NCBI GenBank assembly: GCA_037833965.1
Contig: AP031359.1
Location: 1,174,001-1,238,000 of the forward strand
Length of the DNA stretch: 64,000 nt
Direction of reading: 5' to 3'
DNA from: Marchantia polymorpha subsp. ruderalis
Lineage: Eukaryota > Streptophyta > Marchantiopsida > Marchantiales > Marchantiaceae
Positions 22,301 through 32,850 of the stretch are shown piece by piece. A program made the position numbers and the translations under genes. Numbering within the stretch: position 1 is the first letter of the stretch; every line of letters begins with the position of its first letter. A model generated the notes under the pieces. It worked only from the letters and a program-made list of their open reading frames with translations, made no database searches and was not told where the DNA came from.

Positions 22301-23665
22301 GCGCAAACATGGCCGCGGCGAGGTACGATGGCGGAAATCAAATTGAATTTTTGAGTGTGTGAGTCCGCGCGACGGCGGAGCGTGAAGCCGCGCGTGCGAG
22401 AGGAGGGCCGTTACGCCTCCAAGCCGGCGCAGCCATCAACTGAGTCGACACTCACGACCAAGTGTCGACAATGACAACCTGCGAGCCAAGGGCGGACAAC
22501 TCATTCTCGAATTTGCGATTTCAATTTCTGGTGAGAGCTGCGCGCGCACACATTCTGGTAGAGAGAAATTTGAGACGGCAACGCGCAGAGACTCGCAAGT
22601 TGACAGGGAGAGAATTGAGTGCGCGACTGCCGGAATCGAGCGAGATTAGAGTTTGCAGAGGAATCGTAGCCGCGGGCAAGAAGCCTTGGCATAGCGGAGG
22701 AGAGTTAACAAAATTCAATTTCAGGAACGCGATGTCGAAGCCCACTCAACTGCAGATGATTCCGCTGAAGATCAAGCAGATTGGGTTGCGCGCTTTCCGG
22801 GACCGGCTGTTTGCGGTGAAGCTCGATTTTCTCCTGTGGGGATGGATTTACGTGTGCAAGGACATGGTGCGCGAATGGCAAAGGGAGAGACACCAACCTA
22901 CGCGCGGATTTCAACCGCACGTAGAGTGTTGGACTGTTCAAGATTGGGAACAAGTGCTGGAAAGATGTGCATGCGAGGACGGGTTCCTCTTATTTGATAG
23001 TGAGAGCATCAAGGTGACGAAGGACGAAGAGATTTCCTTTGCGGCCTTGTTCAAGAGTGAGAAGTCCAACAAGAACGGGTACAGGACCCGGGACTACAAG
23101 GATCGCTACCGCAGAAATGTAGTGGTGGCACTTCTGCAACTCTTGCATCCACACCAAACAACATACATCACTTCTTGGCAAGTGTCTTTCGTGGAGATGG
23201 CGTTGGCCGGAGCTCCGATTCACTGGTCGCGTATCTTGCATAAGATAACCCGGCAGCATGCATTTGAGGAGAAGGGGGGATCGATCAATCATCTCTCCGC
23301 CTTCTTGATCAACTTTTATAGGTCGATGGGTTGTTTAACCACGACTGAACGTGTTCAGTATCCGCTGCTGTCACTCAGCAATCCCGGGAGGTATGTGAGG
23401 GATAACGAGGTCGACACCGACGCGGACGAAACTCCGGCCTCCACGCCACCAGTCCAACAGGGTGCGGGGAGGGATTCATTTGCAGCACGAGTGCCGCGGA
23501 AGCGGAGATGGAAGGGAGAACTAGAGAAGGGTCCACATCGAGACTCGATGGCTCTCAAACGGAAGCGGCCACTGGAGGAAATTTGCAGTCGGCCGAAGCA
23601 AAAAGCACGCAGGCTCGTATTGCCTGCAAGTAGCGCGGAGACAGTGCGTGCCGCCGGAGAGAAGG

Positions 23666-23843
23666 TGTCGTGCGACTCAGTATCGCCATACATCATACAT
23701 CGCTGACATGCTCTACTCACAACTCACACATACATACGCAAGTAACGAGAGTGTCCACACAAAGGTATCACAACTCGCCCTCGCGTGGCAAACTCGAAGA
23801 ACTGTCAGTTCTTTGAGTTTGCCACGAATATAAACCTGGAAGG
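23666..23843 (-). mobile_element. 178-bp insertion related to the retroelement segment X
   Basis: GAAGGTGTCG occurs at 23661-23670 and again at 23839-23848. Removing 178 bp between these repeats restores the coding frame (GAG AAG GTG TCG ACT). The inserted piece starts TGTCGTGCGA and, read on the minus strand, resembles X plus the preceding GGGCGAG tract of the methyltransferase element. It also holds a 43-bp near-perfect palindrome (23783-23826) and TATAAA at 23830-23835. Confidence 0.6.
23783..23826. promoter_or_regulatory. Long palindrome followed by TATAAA
   Basis: CGTGGCAAACTCGAAGAACTG pairs with CAGTTCTTTGAGTTTGCCACG with a single mismatch and almost no loop. TATAAA follows 4-10 bases later. 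The core GAAGAAC...GTTCTT is the same as the hairpin in the retroelement LTR (8741-8764). It looks like a compact promoter, but only position supports that. Confidence 0.45.
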
Positions 23844-24009
23844 TGTCGACTCCATCCAACGCTCCTCGCCCGTCTGCCGCGGCCCAACGTTAGCCAACTC
23901 CCAACGTTCCCCGACTTCAACTCGAACTCAACGTGCTCAACTCAAATCGACCCAACGTCTCGAGCCATGACAAAGGAGACGCCATCCTCGGAGGAAGATG
24001 GGAACGCGC

Positions 24010-24640
24010 GGACGGCAAAGGGGTCAGCGGACCTCCCTACGCCGAAGGCACGGACGCCTTCGGTGGAAGCAAGACGGCCTTCGGGTCAAGAGAGACAACA
24101 CGCGGCACGGATGAGGGTGCCGGCAGCGGATAGGAGAGCCACTCGAGCACCGTACGCGGACTCGCCTTCGGGGCTGGGGCCTTTGGCTCAAGCGCCTTCG
24201 GCGCAGTCGCCTCCGGTGCAGCGAAGGAAGGGAAAGGAGCCGGCGGAAGATCCGCCTTCGACTTCAGGGCCTTCGGGGCGAGGTCCTTCGGCGGTGAGAC
24301 CGTTGGAAAGTGCGCCTTCGGTGCAAGGGCCTTCGGGCCGAGGAGTTGCAAGTAGGGAGCTGGCGGGGAACGCGCCCTCGGCGGGAAGTCCGCCGGAAGG
24401 TGCGCCTTCGGCGGAAGGGCCTTCGGGCCAAGGGATATCAGGCGAGCCGCCTTCGGCGGAGGCGCCGCCGACAAATGTGCCTTCGGCGGTGGCACCTCCA
24501 ACGCAGGACCTATCGAAGGAGCAGGACCTAACGGAGGAGCGGGATGACAGTCGGAAGGAGGAAACACGTGTGTGCGATGCACAATTGCAATCCGCGTAGA
24601 CACCTTCTGCACGAACGCCTTCGGCGATGCGGAGTTAGCA
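24010..24640 (+). repeat. Hairpin repeats inside the gene F coding region
   Basis: GCCTTCGGCG and its variants occur about twenty times here. They are translated mostly as Pro-Ser-Ala or Pro-Ser-Gly triplets. The unit length is often a multiple of three, so most additions would not shift the frame. Confidence 0.85.
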
Positions 24641-25835
24641 GAAGCTGGACGGGCAAGCAGTGCGAATTTGGCACAACCCAACTCTCCCACCGCCTTAGAT
24701 ATTCTGGCCGGAAGCAGCGAGGCTGCAACGGCAACAGTGGTGGCAGACGACGCAGACACCACAAAGCCACACTCACGACAGTCGCCGGAGAATTCAGTGG
24801 CAACCGAAATCCTCAGTTCGGAGGATGACGAAGGAGGATCGACGGAATCGGCATCAGGATCGGGATCGAGTGAGGAGGAGAAACAATCAGTGGCAGGCAC
24901 GCCGACGGCGGCACTCTGCGAGCAGTTGGTACCTCTGTTGAGGTACCTTGATCGCAAAGTAGAGAAGTATGCAGACCCCCGCCAGCCTGGGTCCTACGTC
25001 GAATTAGTGCGTAGGCGGACTCGCACTAAAGTCCACACCAGCAAGTTGTTGGCCCGTCTGGATGGGGACCTTAAAGATCTGCGGGAGAAGTATGAGTGTC
25101 TATGGGGCCACCTTAATCTCACTCAGAAGATGCACAAGGCCATCGACAAGTCGAAGGACGAGAAGCTTGAAGAGGCGGCGAAGGAGTTCGCCAAGGAGAA
25201 GGCGAAGCTCGTAGAGGAGCTGGATTCTGAGCAGGCTCAGAATCGAATTTTGTCAGAGGAGCTCGTGCGACAGACACGGTTGTTGAAGCAGTGTCAGCTC
25301 GCACGTCAGGCGGATGAAGAATTAATCCGCAAACTGCAATCCGAGTGCGGGGAATTGAGAGCGCAGCGTACGGAGGCCGAATTGCAGTTGGTTGTAGTTG
25401 AAGACGATCGCGGGCGGGAGGCAGATCGCACGAAGGAAGAGTTGGCGAGGCGAGTCAGCCACTGTCTCAGAGGTTACACCCACAGGAAAGTGGCGGCGCT
25501 GGAGAAACTCACACTGCGTGAGTTAGAGCTTCGTGCGGCGGATTTGGTGTCAGGTGACAGTCGGAGCCGGCGGCGAGTGGCGAAGAAGTTAGATTCGTTT
25601 CTGTCGAAATCGCGGGACGCCATGGCCACCCTCGTGACAGAGGTTACTGCGGTGTTGCGGCGGCTGGGACTGCGCAGTCGAGCTGAAGACTGGCAGGATA
25701 GGAAGTTAGTGCGCGGCAATCCGTCGCGCAGGAGGCGAAGCACGGGTTCTGCAGAGTGTAGTGTAGCGTGGTTTCGTGCACGCGTGGTACATTGTAGTGT
25801 AGTGTTAGTTAGGACTTAGAAGGTATAAAGTAGTT

Positions 25836-25852
25836 CAAGGCGTCTTGCCTTG
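25836..25852 (+). terminator. Stem-loop after gene F
   Basis: CAAGGC, a five-base loop and GCCTTG followed by GGGATTTTT stand 17 bases after the gene F stop. This is the variant form of the CCCAAGG stem-loop that follows the other copies. Confidence 0.4.
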
Positions 25853-26578
25853 GGATTTTTCCAGTTTCGGAAGTGCAGATTAGGAACTCATTTTCTCTAC
25901 GTGTTTGTGTCCTTAGTTCTGTCACCACGCAGAGGAGCTACAACTTGGCGATCCGCATTTTGTAGCTGAAGGCCTTCGGCCGAATGTTCAAAGCTAGTAT
26001 ACTGGTTAGAGACTTGAGTAGTTCGGATCTACACCTGCGGGTGATTGCCGATGCTCATAGCTAGTAACTAGTTAGATACTTGAACAGTTCCCCCTTACAC
26101 TTTCGAGTGATTGTTCCTGATTGTACTCCTTCGGGATTTTTCCCCTGAATGCCAAAGTGAAGTTTTGTTACTTCGAGTAAGCCTTGGTTGTAATTCAGGT
26201 TACGCTGCAGCAGGTGCCTTCGGGGCAACCCCTGTAGTATTGCTGAGAATGACAAGTGCTTAAGAATTCAAACTCTTCAATAGACTGTTATGGTGTGCTA
26301 CTGGATCGTTTCTCAATTGAGTCTCTTAGTTCGGACCTCTATTCTCTGCGCGTTTTGTGAGTTGAGTGTGTTGTTCACCGCGTGTGAATGACTTTGATCC
26401 GAAGTAGGAAGTCCAATCCGGGTTCCCTTTGCTAGCAAAAACTAGTGGAAGGATTGTAAAAGCCGGAGTTGGGAGTCACTACCCGCAGATTCGCTGAGTG
26501 TATTCGTGAGAGACTTTCCCCCTGAAATCTTAAGTAGAGGTCCTAACCGACCTCTGAGTTGTGTTTCTATAGTTTCAG

Positions 26579-26604
26579 GTGTGTGTGTGTGTGTGTGTGT
26601 GTGT
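26579..26604 (+). repeat. (GT)n microsatellite in the LTR-F tail
   Basis: About thirteen uninterrupted GT units. Confidence 0.95.
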
Positions 26605-26816
26605 TGAATGAACTACGCTGCACTGTGCGACCTCCGAGGGATCTCCGAGTGAACACTTGCAGTATTTCTTGGAGTGACAATCGCCTGAGAATTCAAACTC
26701 CTCAATAGTCTGTTAAATGTGACACTTTGTACTATGTGTGCTGCCTCTGTCCCTGTGGGTTCGACCTTTCTACCACTATATTGCAGTTTTAGCCTTTGGT
26801 GGATTATTACAATTGG

Positions 26817-27885
26817 CGAAGAGAAGGAAGGTCGTGAGTGATGACGAGGAAGAATTGGCCCACGAGGTAAGAAGGGTGGATATGGAGGTAGATGGAGCGA
26901 GTGAGCACAGAGCACGCGCAAGATCAAAGAAGAGACCGAATCGGAGGATGGTGACAGCTGAGGTGTCGGACAGCAGCGTAGAGAAGACAGTGGCATCAAT
27001 TGTGAACACATCCAAAGTCGCAGCTAGCAAGGTAATGCGGGTTGTTGAGATAGGAGTACCTTCGGAGGTGTTAATTGAAGTTTCATCAGACATACCAGTT
27101 GAACCTTTGAAGGAGAGTATGGAGTTGGTAAGTCCGATTTCTCTGTCTTCGGAGCAGACACGGTCTGCGCGGGGCGAAGAGACACCACAACTGAAGATGA
27201 ACGAGGACCTGGAGAAGGAGTCCACTTTGAGCGAGGAGATTCTGGAGCAGGTTGTCGCACGGATTGGAGGGACGGTGGTAGAAGCCGAGGGCATTACACT
27301 GCCAACATCTCCGGTGGAAGAGGTGAGACCCGAAGAAGGGAAGAAGGCTTCAGATGAAGACGTGAAGACACTGGAAATTACATTTCCTGAATTCTTGCAG
27401 GATAGTGTAGTTCCATTGTTGAAGTATTTGGATGGGAAGAGAGGGAAGTATGATGTATCGGAGGAGCCAGGATTCTATGTACCGATGATTAGGAACACGA
27501 CGAAGCTCAAGAGAGCAGTTGCAGTAAAGAGGGAGTGAGATTCCGCAACTGCATTGGCACGGGAGCGAGTTGCAACCTTGTCATCCGAGTGCGCGGCAGT
27601 GAAGGCGATATTGCGGGAGTGAGAAGCCCAGCTTCGAGAGAAGGAAACTAAGTGTGAAGTGCTGCAGCTGAATCTAGAGAAGAAATCCGGGCGTTGTGCA
27701 GAGTTGGAAGAGACCAGTGGAGGACTTCGTATCTCTAATGAGAATGCTCAAAAAGTAATAGTGGATTTGATGGCGAGATTGGAGAAATCCACAAAAGCTT
27801 ACAGTGCAGCAGTCAAACGATCGGAGCGGTTGATCACTACTGCGGAGAAGCGAGAGAATATGCATATCGAGGAACTGGCTAAGGA
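26817..27885 (+). pseudogene. Gene B, part 3 of 3 (middle and coiled coil, truncated)
   Basis: The frame resumes after LTR-F with AKRRKVVSDDEEELAHEVRR, passes FLQDSVVPLLKYLDGKRGKY (about 27400) and enters the coiled coil. Stops lie at 27536 (tryptophan expected) and near 27619. The gene is cut at IEELAK (about 27882), where the minus-strand methyltransferase element begins. The last ~170 residues of the protein are therefore missing. Confidence 0.75.
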
Positions 27886-30695
27886 CATCGTAATCAGCTC
27901 GGACAGCTGATTGTGGCAACAAGAAAGGATAATGCTACATCAACGGTGTGACATGTTGTGTTGAAACTCAACGTGCAGTCTCATACTTCTCCACATACAA
28001 GTATTTGCATACGGGTATACCTGACTGCAACATTGCAGCCAAACCTATGCAGATCCCACCAAAAAAATCCAACTCACACACACACACACCCTCTAGGAAA
28101 TACTTCCATGCAATAGGTGTAGTGATCAATGGCGATAGCACACAAGTACCACAAAAAAACTGACCACCTATCTCCTCACGTAAAGAAGCCTCACTCCAAG
28201 CCTTCTTCATCAACCTATCAGCCTCTAGCTACAACTCATGGCAAGAACGCCAAAAGGGAACGTCTAAGCAAGAGGACACTTTTGCCGCAAGGCTCACAAT
28301 CTCCTCCATAGCCTCATAGACCAGGGTGTCGGCGGTCGACATGTTGCCCTCTAGCAGGTCGTTGGGCCACGCAAGCACTCCGCTAAACCCTGCAACGGAT
28401 GCCTATATCGTAGGAGAAGATCCAAACGGTCAAGCTTCAAAAACGAATCTCTCATGTAGGTCACTCATTCGTTTATCCCCTAACTGCCAACCAGGGCAAT
28501 AAGTTGTTTTCTCTGTTCAATGGTCCATTTGAAAACCCATCAGATACAAGACTTCTCCTCCAACCAGCACATCATATAATTCTGCTGACGTAATCACAGC
28601 GCAAACTCCAAGCTGTGAGCTATCACATGCGTTATCATGCCTCAATTGCACTCATACACTCTCCTTGGTCATGAAGTATGACCTATCATTTGCAACTCCA
28701 CGTGATGTCTGGTTCTTGAATGGACAAAGCTCCAACTCGGATCTCCAAACTCCCAAACTAATGCGGGCAGCCTTACCCAACATCAAGGGCTGTGCACCAA
28801 TGTTAAGCAAACCTTTGGCTTGAACATACGCCTGTCCTGTAGAACTCACCAAGCAAAACAAACCACTTTGGTTATCCACCATACACACATCAAGGACAAT
28901 CCTCTTGCGAACAATGGCTAGTCGGGCTGGTGATAACTCAATCCTTGCCGCTGCCTCCTGCCAAGTCGTTTCATCCTTTAGTGTAGACGTTGAAGGTTGC
29001 TCCCCAACAGTACCCTTGCGTATCTCGGCACTTGTAGTAGTGACACTCCCACGTTCACACAACATGGCTGCTACACAAAATAAATGAGCCACATCAACCC
29101 CGGAGGCCATTAGCTCCGTGGCTGAAAACAGTGGAGATCTCATCACCGAAGTAGCCATCCGCATTGCTACACTAGATGATGTCTCCGCACTCACAACATG
29201 TGATGTAGATGCCTAAGTGCGCACTACATGATCACTAGGTGGTGTAGGAATCATGGATGAAGTCTTGCCCACCTCTTACAACAAGAATGACTAGGGATGT
29301 CTAGCTTGTCTCCCACCCTCACTCCTTTAAGAGTCCAACTCCACGGTCGCACCACGTGGCTTTGAAGCACAAGCAGCACCTCTTGTCACTACAACTGATG
29401 CCTCAACCTGGGCTACACTTGCCAAATAAGAGAAGTACTCTCCTTTGTGATAAGTGGAAGCTCCAACTCCAAAACTAGCCATAGCAGCAAGTCTCTACTC
29501 CAACTCCTCAATCCGAGCAACCATAGCGGCCTCTGTGGTAGAAGTCGCACCCACTACATGCCGTCTGATGGCACCAGCACCAGCACCTCTACCACCTTGG
29601 CCTCGTGGAGCACCTCTGCCACAAGTTCTACATCTAGATCTCAACTCTGAATGAAGATCAAAACATCGCTCTGAAGGATGATCCGCCCGACCACAATGGT
29701 CACAGACAACTTGTGTCGGCTGATGTCTAACCTATGAACCTCGCCCTCTGCCCTCTTGGGGACAATACTTCCCCATGTGACTACCTCCACATGTTCAACA
29801 TGTTGGCCCTTGCTGCTGATCAGAAGATGAAGGCAATGATGTATGTGCACCCGTCCCTCTATGAGCTGATTGAGGTCGTGTCTGAACTCCACGACTCCCA
29901 CCACCAATGGGACGAGACTGTGTGTTGTTGTGTTGGACACAACAACGCACAGTGTAGTGGACGTAGTGGGCGTGTACTTACTAAACAAAGACGTCATCAT
30001 CCATCTATATTAAGACGTCACCATCCATCCACCTCTCATCCACTATATTAAGCTCAATCTTCTTAGACAAAGCAAACACATAACGTGGGTTACGCATCGC
30101 TCATGATGGTAGCATCACGTACCCTCCTCCGTAGATCTTTGTCCTGAATCCAGTACCAATACTAGAGAGCCTGTGTCTCAGTCACACCATGGATAACTGA
30201 GATCAAACGGCGCATACAAGTGTATGCCTCTCGAAGACTCTCACCAGTCTTTCGTTCAAACTCCTAAAGACTCTTCAACTTCTTAGTCTTCGCCCCTTGA
30301 TAGTTCTTTCTTAACCTCTTGTAGAACTCCGCAATTGGGCTGAAGGTAGGCACAACACTAGTAGCTACACCCAAGCTGCCAACGGCGGTGCTACTAGTAC
30401 CACTACTAGTGTCTTCATTAGTTGCATCATCGGTATGTCCGGTAGTACCGCTCCTTGTACCTCCACCACCTGCGGCACTAGGACCGCTCCTAGTACCTTC
30501 ATTAGTACCTCCACTAGTGCTGCTATCAAGAGCTCCACTAGCAACAATACCACTTACACCTCCATTAATATCAACACCATCCTAGGTAATGGACAGGTAG
30601 TTTGGGGACCAATGACGTCTCCATGAGTCAATCTCCACAACATAGTCTCTTCCAAACTCATGGAAGTCATCTATGCGTGGCCCACTCAGCCACAG
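27886..30695 (-). mobile_element. Second, truncated copy of the methyltransferase retroelement
   Basis: Read on the minus strand, this runs from gag (DDFHEFGRDYVVEIDSWRRHWSPN, near 30650) through the serine/glycine repeats, the gag C-terminal region, the protease region (LLNIGAQPLMLG, catalytic DS lost) and into methyltransferase motif I (LDFFGGICIGLAAML, near 28070). It breaks off about 40 codons later, around 27886. Reverse transcriptase, integrase and PHD are absent. Stops are frequent. The 30695 end is fused in frame to a different gag (KGKPLVHKLWLSG), and the other end abuts gene B. No LTR is attached. Confidence 0.8.
28011..28213 (-). pseudogene. Methyltransferase motif I region in the second copy
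   Basis: A KKAWSEASL stretch, VLSPLITTPIAWKYFLEGVC, LDFFGGICIGLAAMLQSG and YLYVEKYETAR match the complete copy at 15525-15770 with about 70-80% identity by eye. The motif IV Pro-Cys region is missing, so no enzyme could be made. Confidence 0.75.
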
Positions 30696-32215
30696 TTTGT
30701 GCACCAAAGGTTTGCCCTTAACCCTGTGGGAGATTTTCTTTTGTTCCCGACTTCTCACAACGTGAACCTTCAAATCCGTGAAGTCTTTGACCAATGCATC
30801 TACCTTGGATACAATAAACGTGAAATCTTTTTCGGGAATTGCCATACACCGACCCTTTTTCTTCCCGCTTACATTCTTCCGAGGTATTCTGTCTTCAGAG
30901 AAAGAAGAGTCTTCCGCCTCGCTTGACTCCAAGGAAGACGAAGACTCGTTGGACAAAGGCGTCGCCGCTCTTTGCTTTCGTCGGCTACTTTTGGGTTTTT
31001 GTTCTCGGTCGCCGGAACCACAAGAATTCTTCCTTTGCCGGTTTAACATGAAAGTCTCAAATGCTTTTGCAGAGGAAATTACTTCCTCAATGTTGTCACC
31101 CTTGATGCGCCGACAGAAGGTCTTCATTTCCAAGGGTAGCCCAGTAACGTACCAATCAATGGCCTGTTGCGTGGAGTAACTTACTCTTGCTCTTGTCTTC
31201 ATGATTTAGTCAAGAGTGTCCTGCAACCTCTTGGTATAATTCCGCAAATTTTCCTTTCTTCCTAGGGAGAGATTTTGCAGTTTAGTCAACACCCGGCTAT
31301 CATAACCAAGCTCGCAAAATTGACGTAGGAATTTCTCGCTCAACTTTTTCCCACGTATCGATGTCGGCAGAAGCGGTACTCTCATGATTAAACCAGCTTC
31401 GAGCTCGCTTTCGTAGGACGCTAGGGAAGATTCGCATTATGTTTCCCTCATTATCTTCCTTGTTGGTTATCGATACTTATTCAAATAGTTAGATGTATGA
31501 GTCAGCATCGTCATCGTTGCCTCTCCCTTTAAACTTTGGATACGAGTGTTTTGTAAAGAGTGGCGGATGGGGGATTCCCTTGTGGATTTGCCATTGGTCG
31601 ATTTGGCAAATCACCTCCTCCTCCTCCTCCTAGTGGGTTAGGTGGAAATGGTGGTCCTCCTCTCGGTGAACCTGGTGGGGATGGGGATCCTCCACCTCCG
31701 GAACCTCCAAAAGAGCCTCATGAAGATCTGATGAGATTCGAATCTCTGAACAGAACCTTGGGTTGAAGAGGTGATGTAAGGATGTCTGCAGTGCGTCCTT
31801 CAAAAGCTTGCACCACCGTTTGTACTCGTCCCAATGTATCAGTCCTCAAATCCACCACTCCGTGGAAAACATGATTGCTACCCGGTAGCCAGAAGTAAGG
31901 AGTGATGTAAATCCGAGGCGCGTTTGAATCGTCTGAAGCAGGCGCTTCCTCAAGAGGTTGGAGATACACGTTGATCGGAGTTGTAGCCAATTTCTCCCAA
32001 ACAAAAACCTCGTGTGACGATGGTGAGGCCGCTAGTTGAAGCGCCTGAGGAGATGCAATCACAGGGAGAAGTGGTTCTTGCTTCTTCCCTCTTCCCTTCG
32101 TTTTTCTTCGTTCTGATTGAGGTGTGGATTTAGGTTGAATCGCCTTCTTTTCTCGTCGATGGAAATACCTCGTAGTTTGTTTGCTTATTTTGTTAGGATT
32201 ATCTTCCATCGACAT
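30696..32215 (-). pseudogene. gag: Gag of a tRNA-Asp-primed Ty3/gypsy element
   Basis: On the minus strand MSMEDNPNKISKQTTRYFHR opens at 32215. A proline/glycine linker near 31600 follows, then a retrotransposon gag core (ATLYKTLVSKF, MRIFPSVLRKRARSWFNHE, WEKVERFLRQFCELGYDSR-like, LQNLSLGRKENLRNYTKRLQD) with stops, and a C-terminal basic part (DREQKPKSSRRKQRA). It starts 60 bp after the primer site and belongs to the element whose 5' LTR is LTR-E. Its pol is missing: the methyltransferase element fragment replaces everything beyond 30695. Confidence 0.75.
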
Positions 32216-32274
32216 TCATCATGCATCGCTGCACACGTAACCCTTGTGTTAACGCTGCAAACGTAACCCTTGTG

Positions 32275-32292
32275 TCCCCGGCAGCGGCACCA
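32275..32292 (-). other. Primer binding site for tRNA-Asp
   Basis: On the minus strand TGGTGCCGCTGCCGGGGA differs at two positions from TGGCGCCGTTGCCGGGGA, the complement of the 3' end of plant tRNA-Asp used by many Athila/Tat-type gypsy elements. It lies 25 bases inside the LTR-E end. Confidence 0.8.
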
Positions 32293-32821
32293 AAAGAAAA
32301 ATTTGCTCGTTTATTTATGTAATAATCAACAAATACCAAAATGGAGCATAATGGTATCGATTCGTTCTCATAGAGACAGATGCAACACCAAGAGTCACGA
32401 TTTGTCGCAAATTAACATTCTATTGAAGAGTTTTACTTCTTATGCAAATGTCACTCCCAAAAGACACTGCTCGATCTGGGTCGAAGGTCTGAAGAACAGA
32501 GTATAAACACAGACACACCCTGAAACTTTTCCAATCGACACCTGTGGGAATCACCTCGGATCCCACACTATGATTTCAGGGGGAAACTTCCCGGAATTGC
32601 ATATTCCCGACTCACTGACCCGAATACCCAGACCCAAATGTGCTTAAATTCCGAATAGCCCCCGGTTACTCAGAACATTTAGGATGGACATACACAGTTC
32701 CAGATGCGGTATCTTTGACAAATCTGAACGCACTATGCACGGTGGCAAGATCCACAAGCACACAAACACGCACTATGTATACAGATTGACAACCAAGACA
32801 AGCCAATTGACAGAAAAGCCC

Positions 32822-32841
32822 CCCAAGGAAAGAGCCTTGGG
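32822..32841 (-). terminator. CCCAAGG stem-loop after gene E
   Basis: CCCAAGG and CCTTGGG flank a six-base loop just after the gene E stop on the minus strand. AATAAA is not conserved here. Confidence 0.5.
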
Positions 32842-32850
32842 CCTGTTGAT

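Larger units (their letters stand above)
22732..25819 (+). pseudogene. Gene F: divergent LTR-borne coiled-coil protein
   Basis: I choose ATG 22732 (MSKPTQLQMIPLKIK) because it aligns with the N-terminus of genes A and B; the frame is open further upstream. The globular domain is complete (LDFLLWGWIYVCKDMV, CWTVQDWEQVLERCACEDGFLLFDSES, HLSAFLINFYRSMGCLTTTE). A 178-bp insertion breaks the frame at 23666. The middle region is built largely of translated hairpin repeats, giving PSA, PSG and APS triplets (23967-24600). Another frame change precedes the C-terminal part, from about 24600, with LVPLLRYLDRKVEKY and a coiled coil ending VLRRLGLRS. It is the most divergent copy and shares its C-terminus type with gene H. 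Function unknown. Frames are longer and cleaner than in copies A, C and E, so it may be the youngest. Confidence 0.65.
21444..26811 (+). mobile_element. LTR-F: 5.37-kb gene-bearing LTR with perfect target duplication
   Basis: The block begins TGTGGTAACCC and ends GGATTATTACA. The TG and CA ends and the 5-bp duplication ATTGG (21439-21443 and 26812-26816) define one insertion into gene B. It holds, in order, a T-rich start, a hairpin-repeat array (21640-22300), gene F (22732-25819), a stem-loop (25836) and a long tail in which the CTTCAATAG box occurs twice (about 26275 and 26700). No gag, pol or primer site lies inside. The likely state is a solo LTR, since LTR-E with the same ends is followed by a primer binding site and gag. 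Confidence 0.75.

Noticed and set aside
22462-22731. Upstream start for gene F
   Set aside because: The extra 90 residues have no counterpart in the other family members, whose N-terminus aligns with the ATG at 22732.
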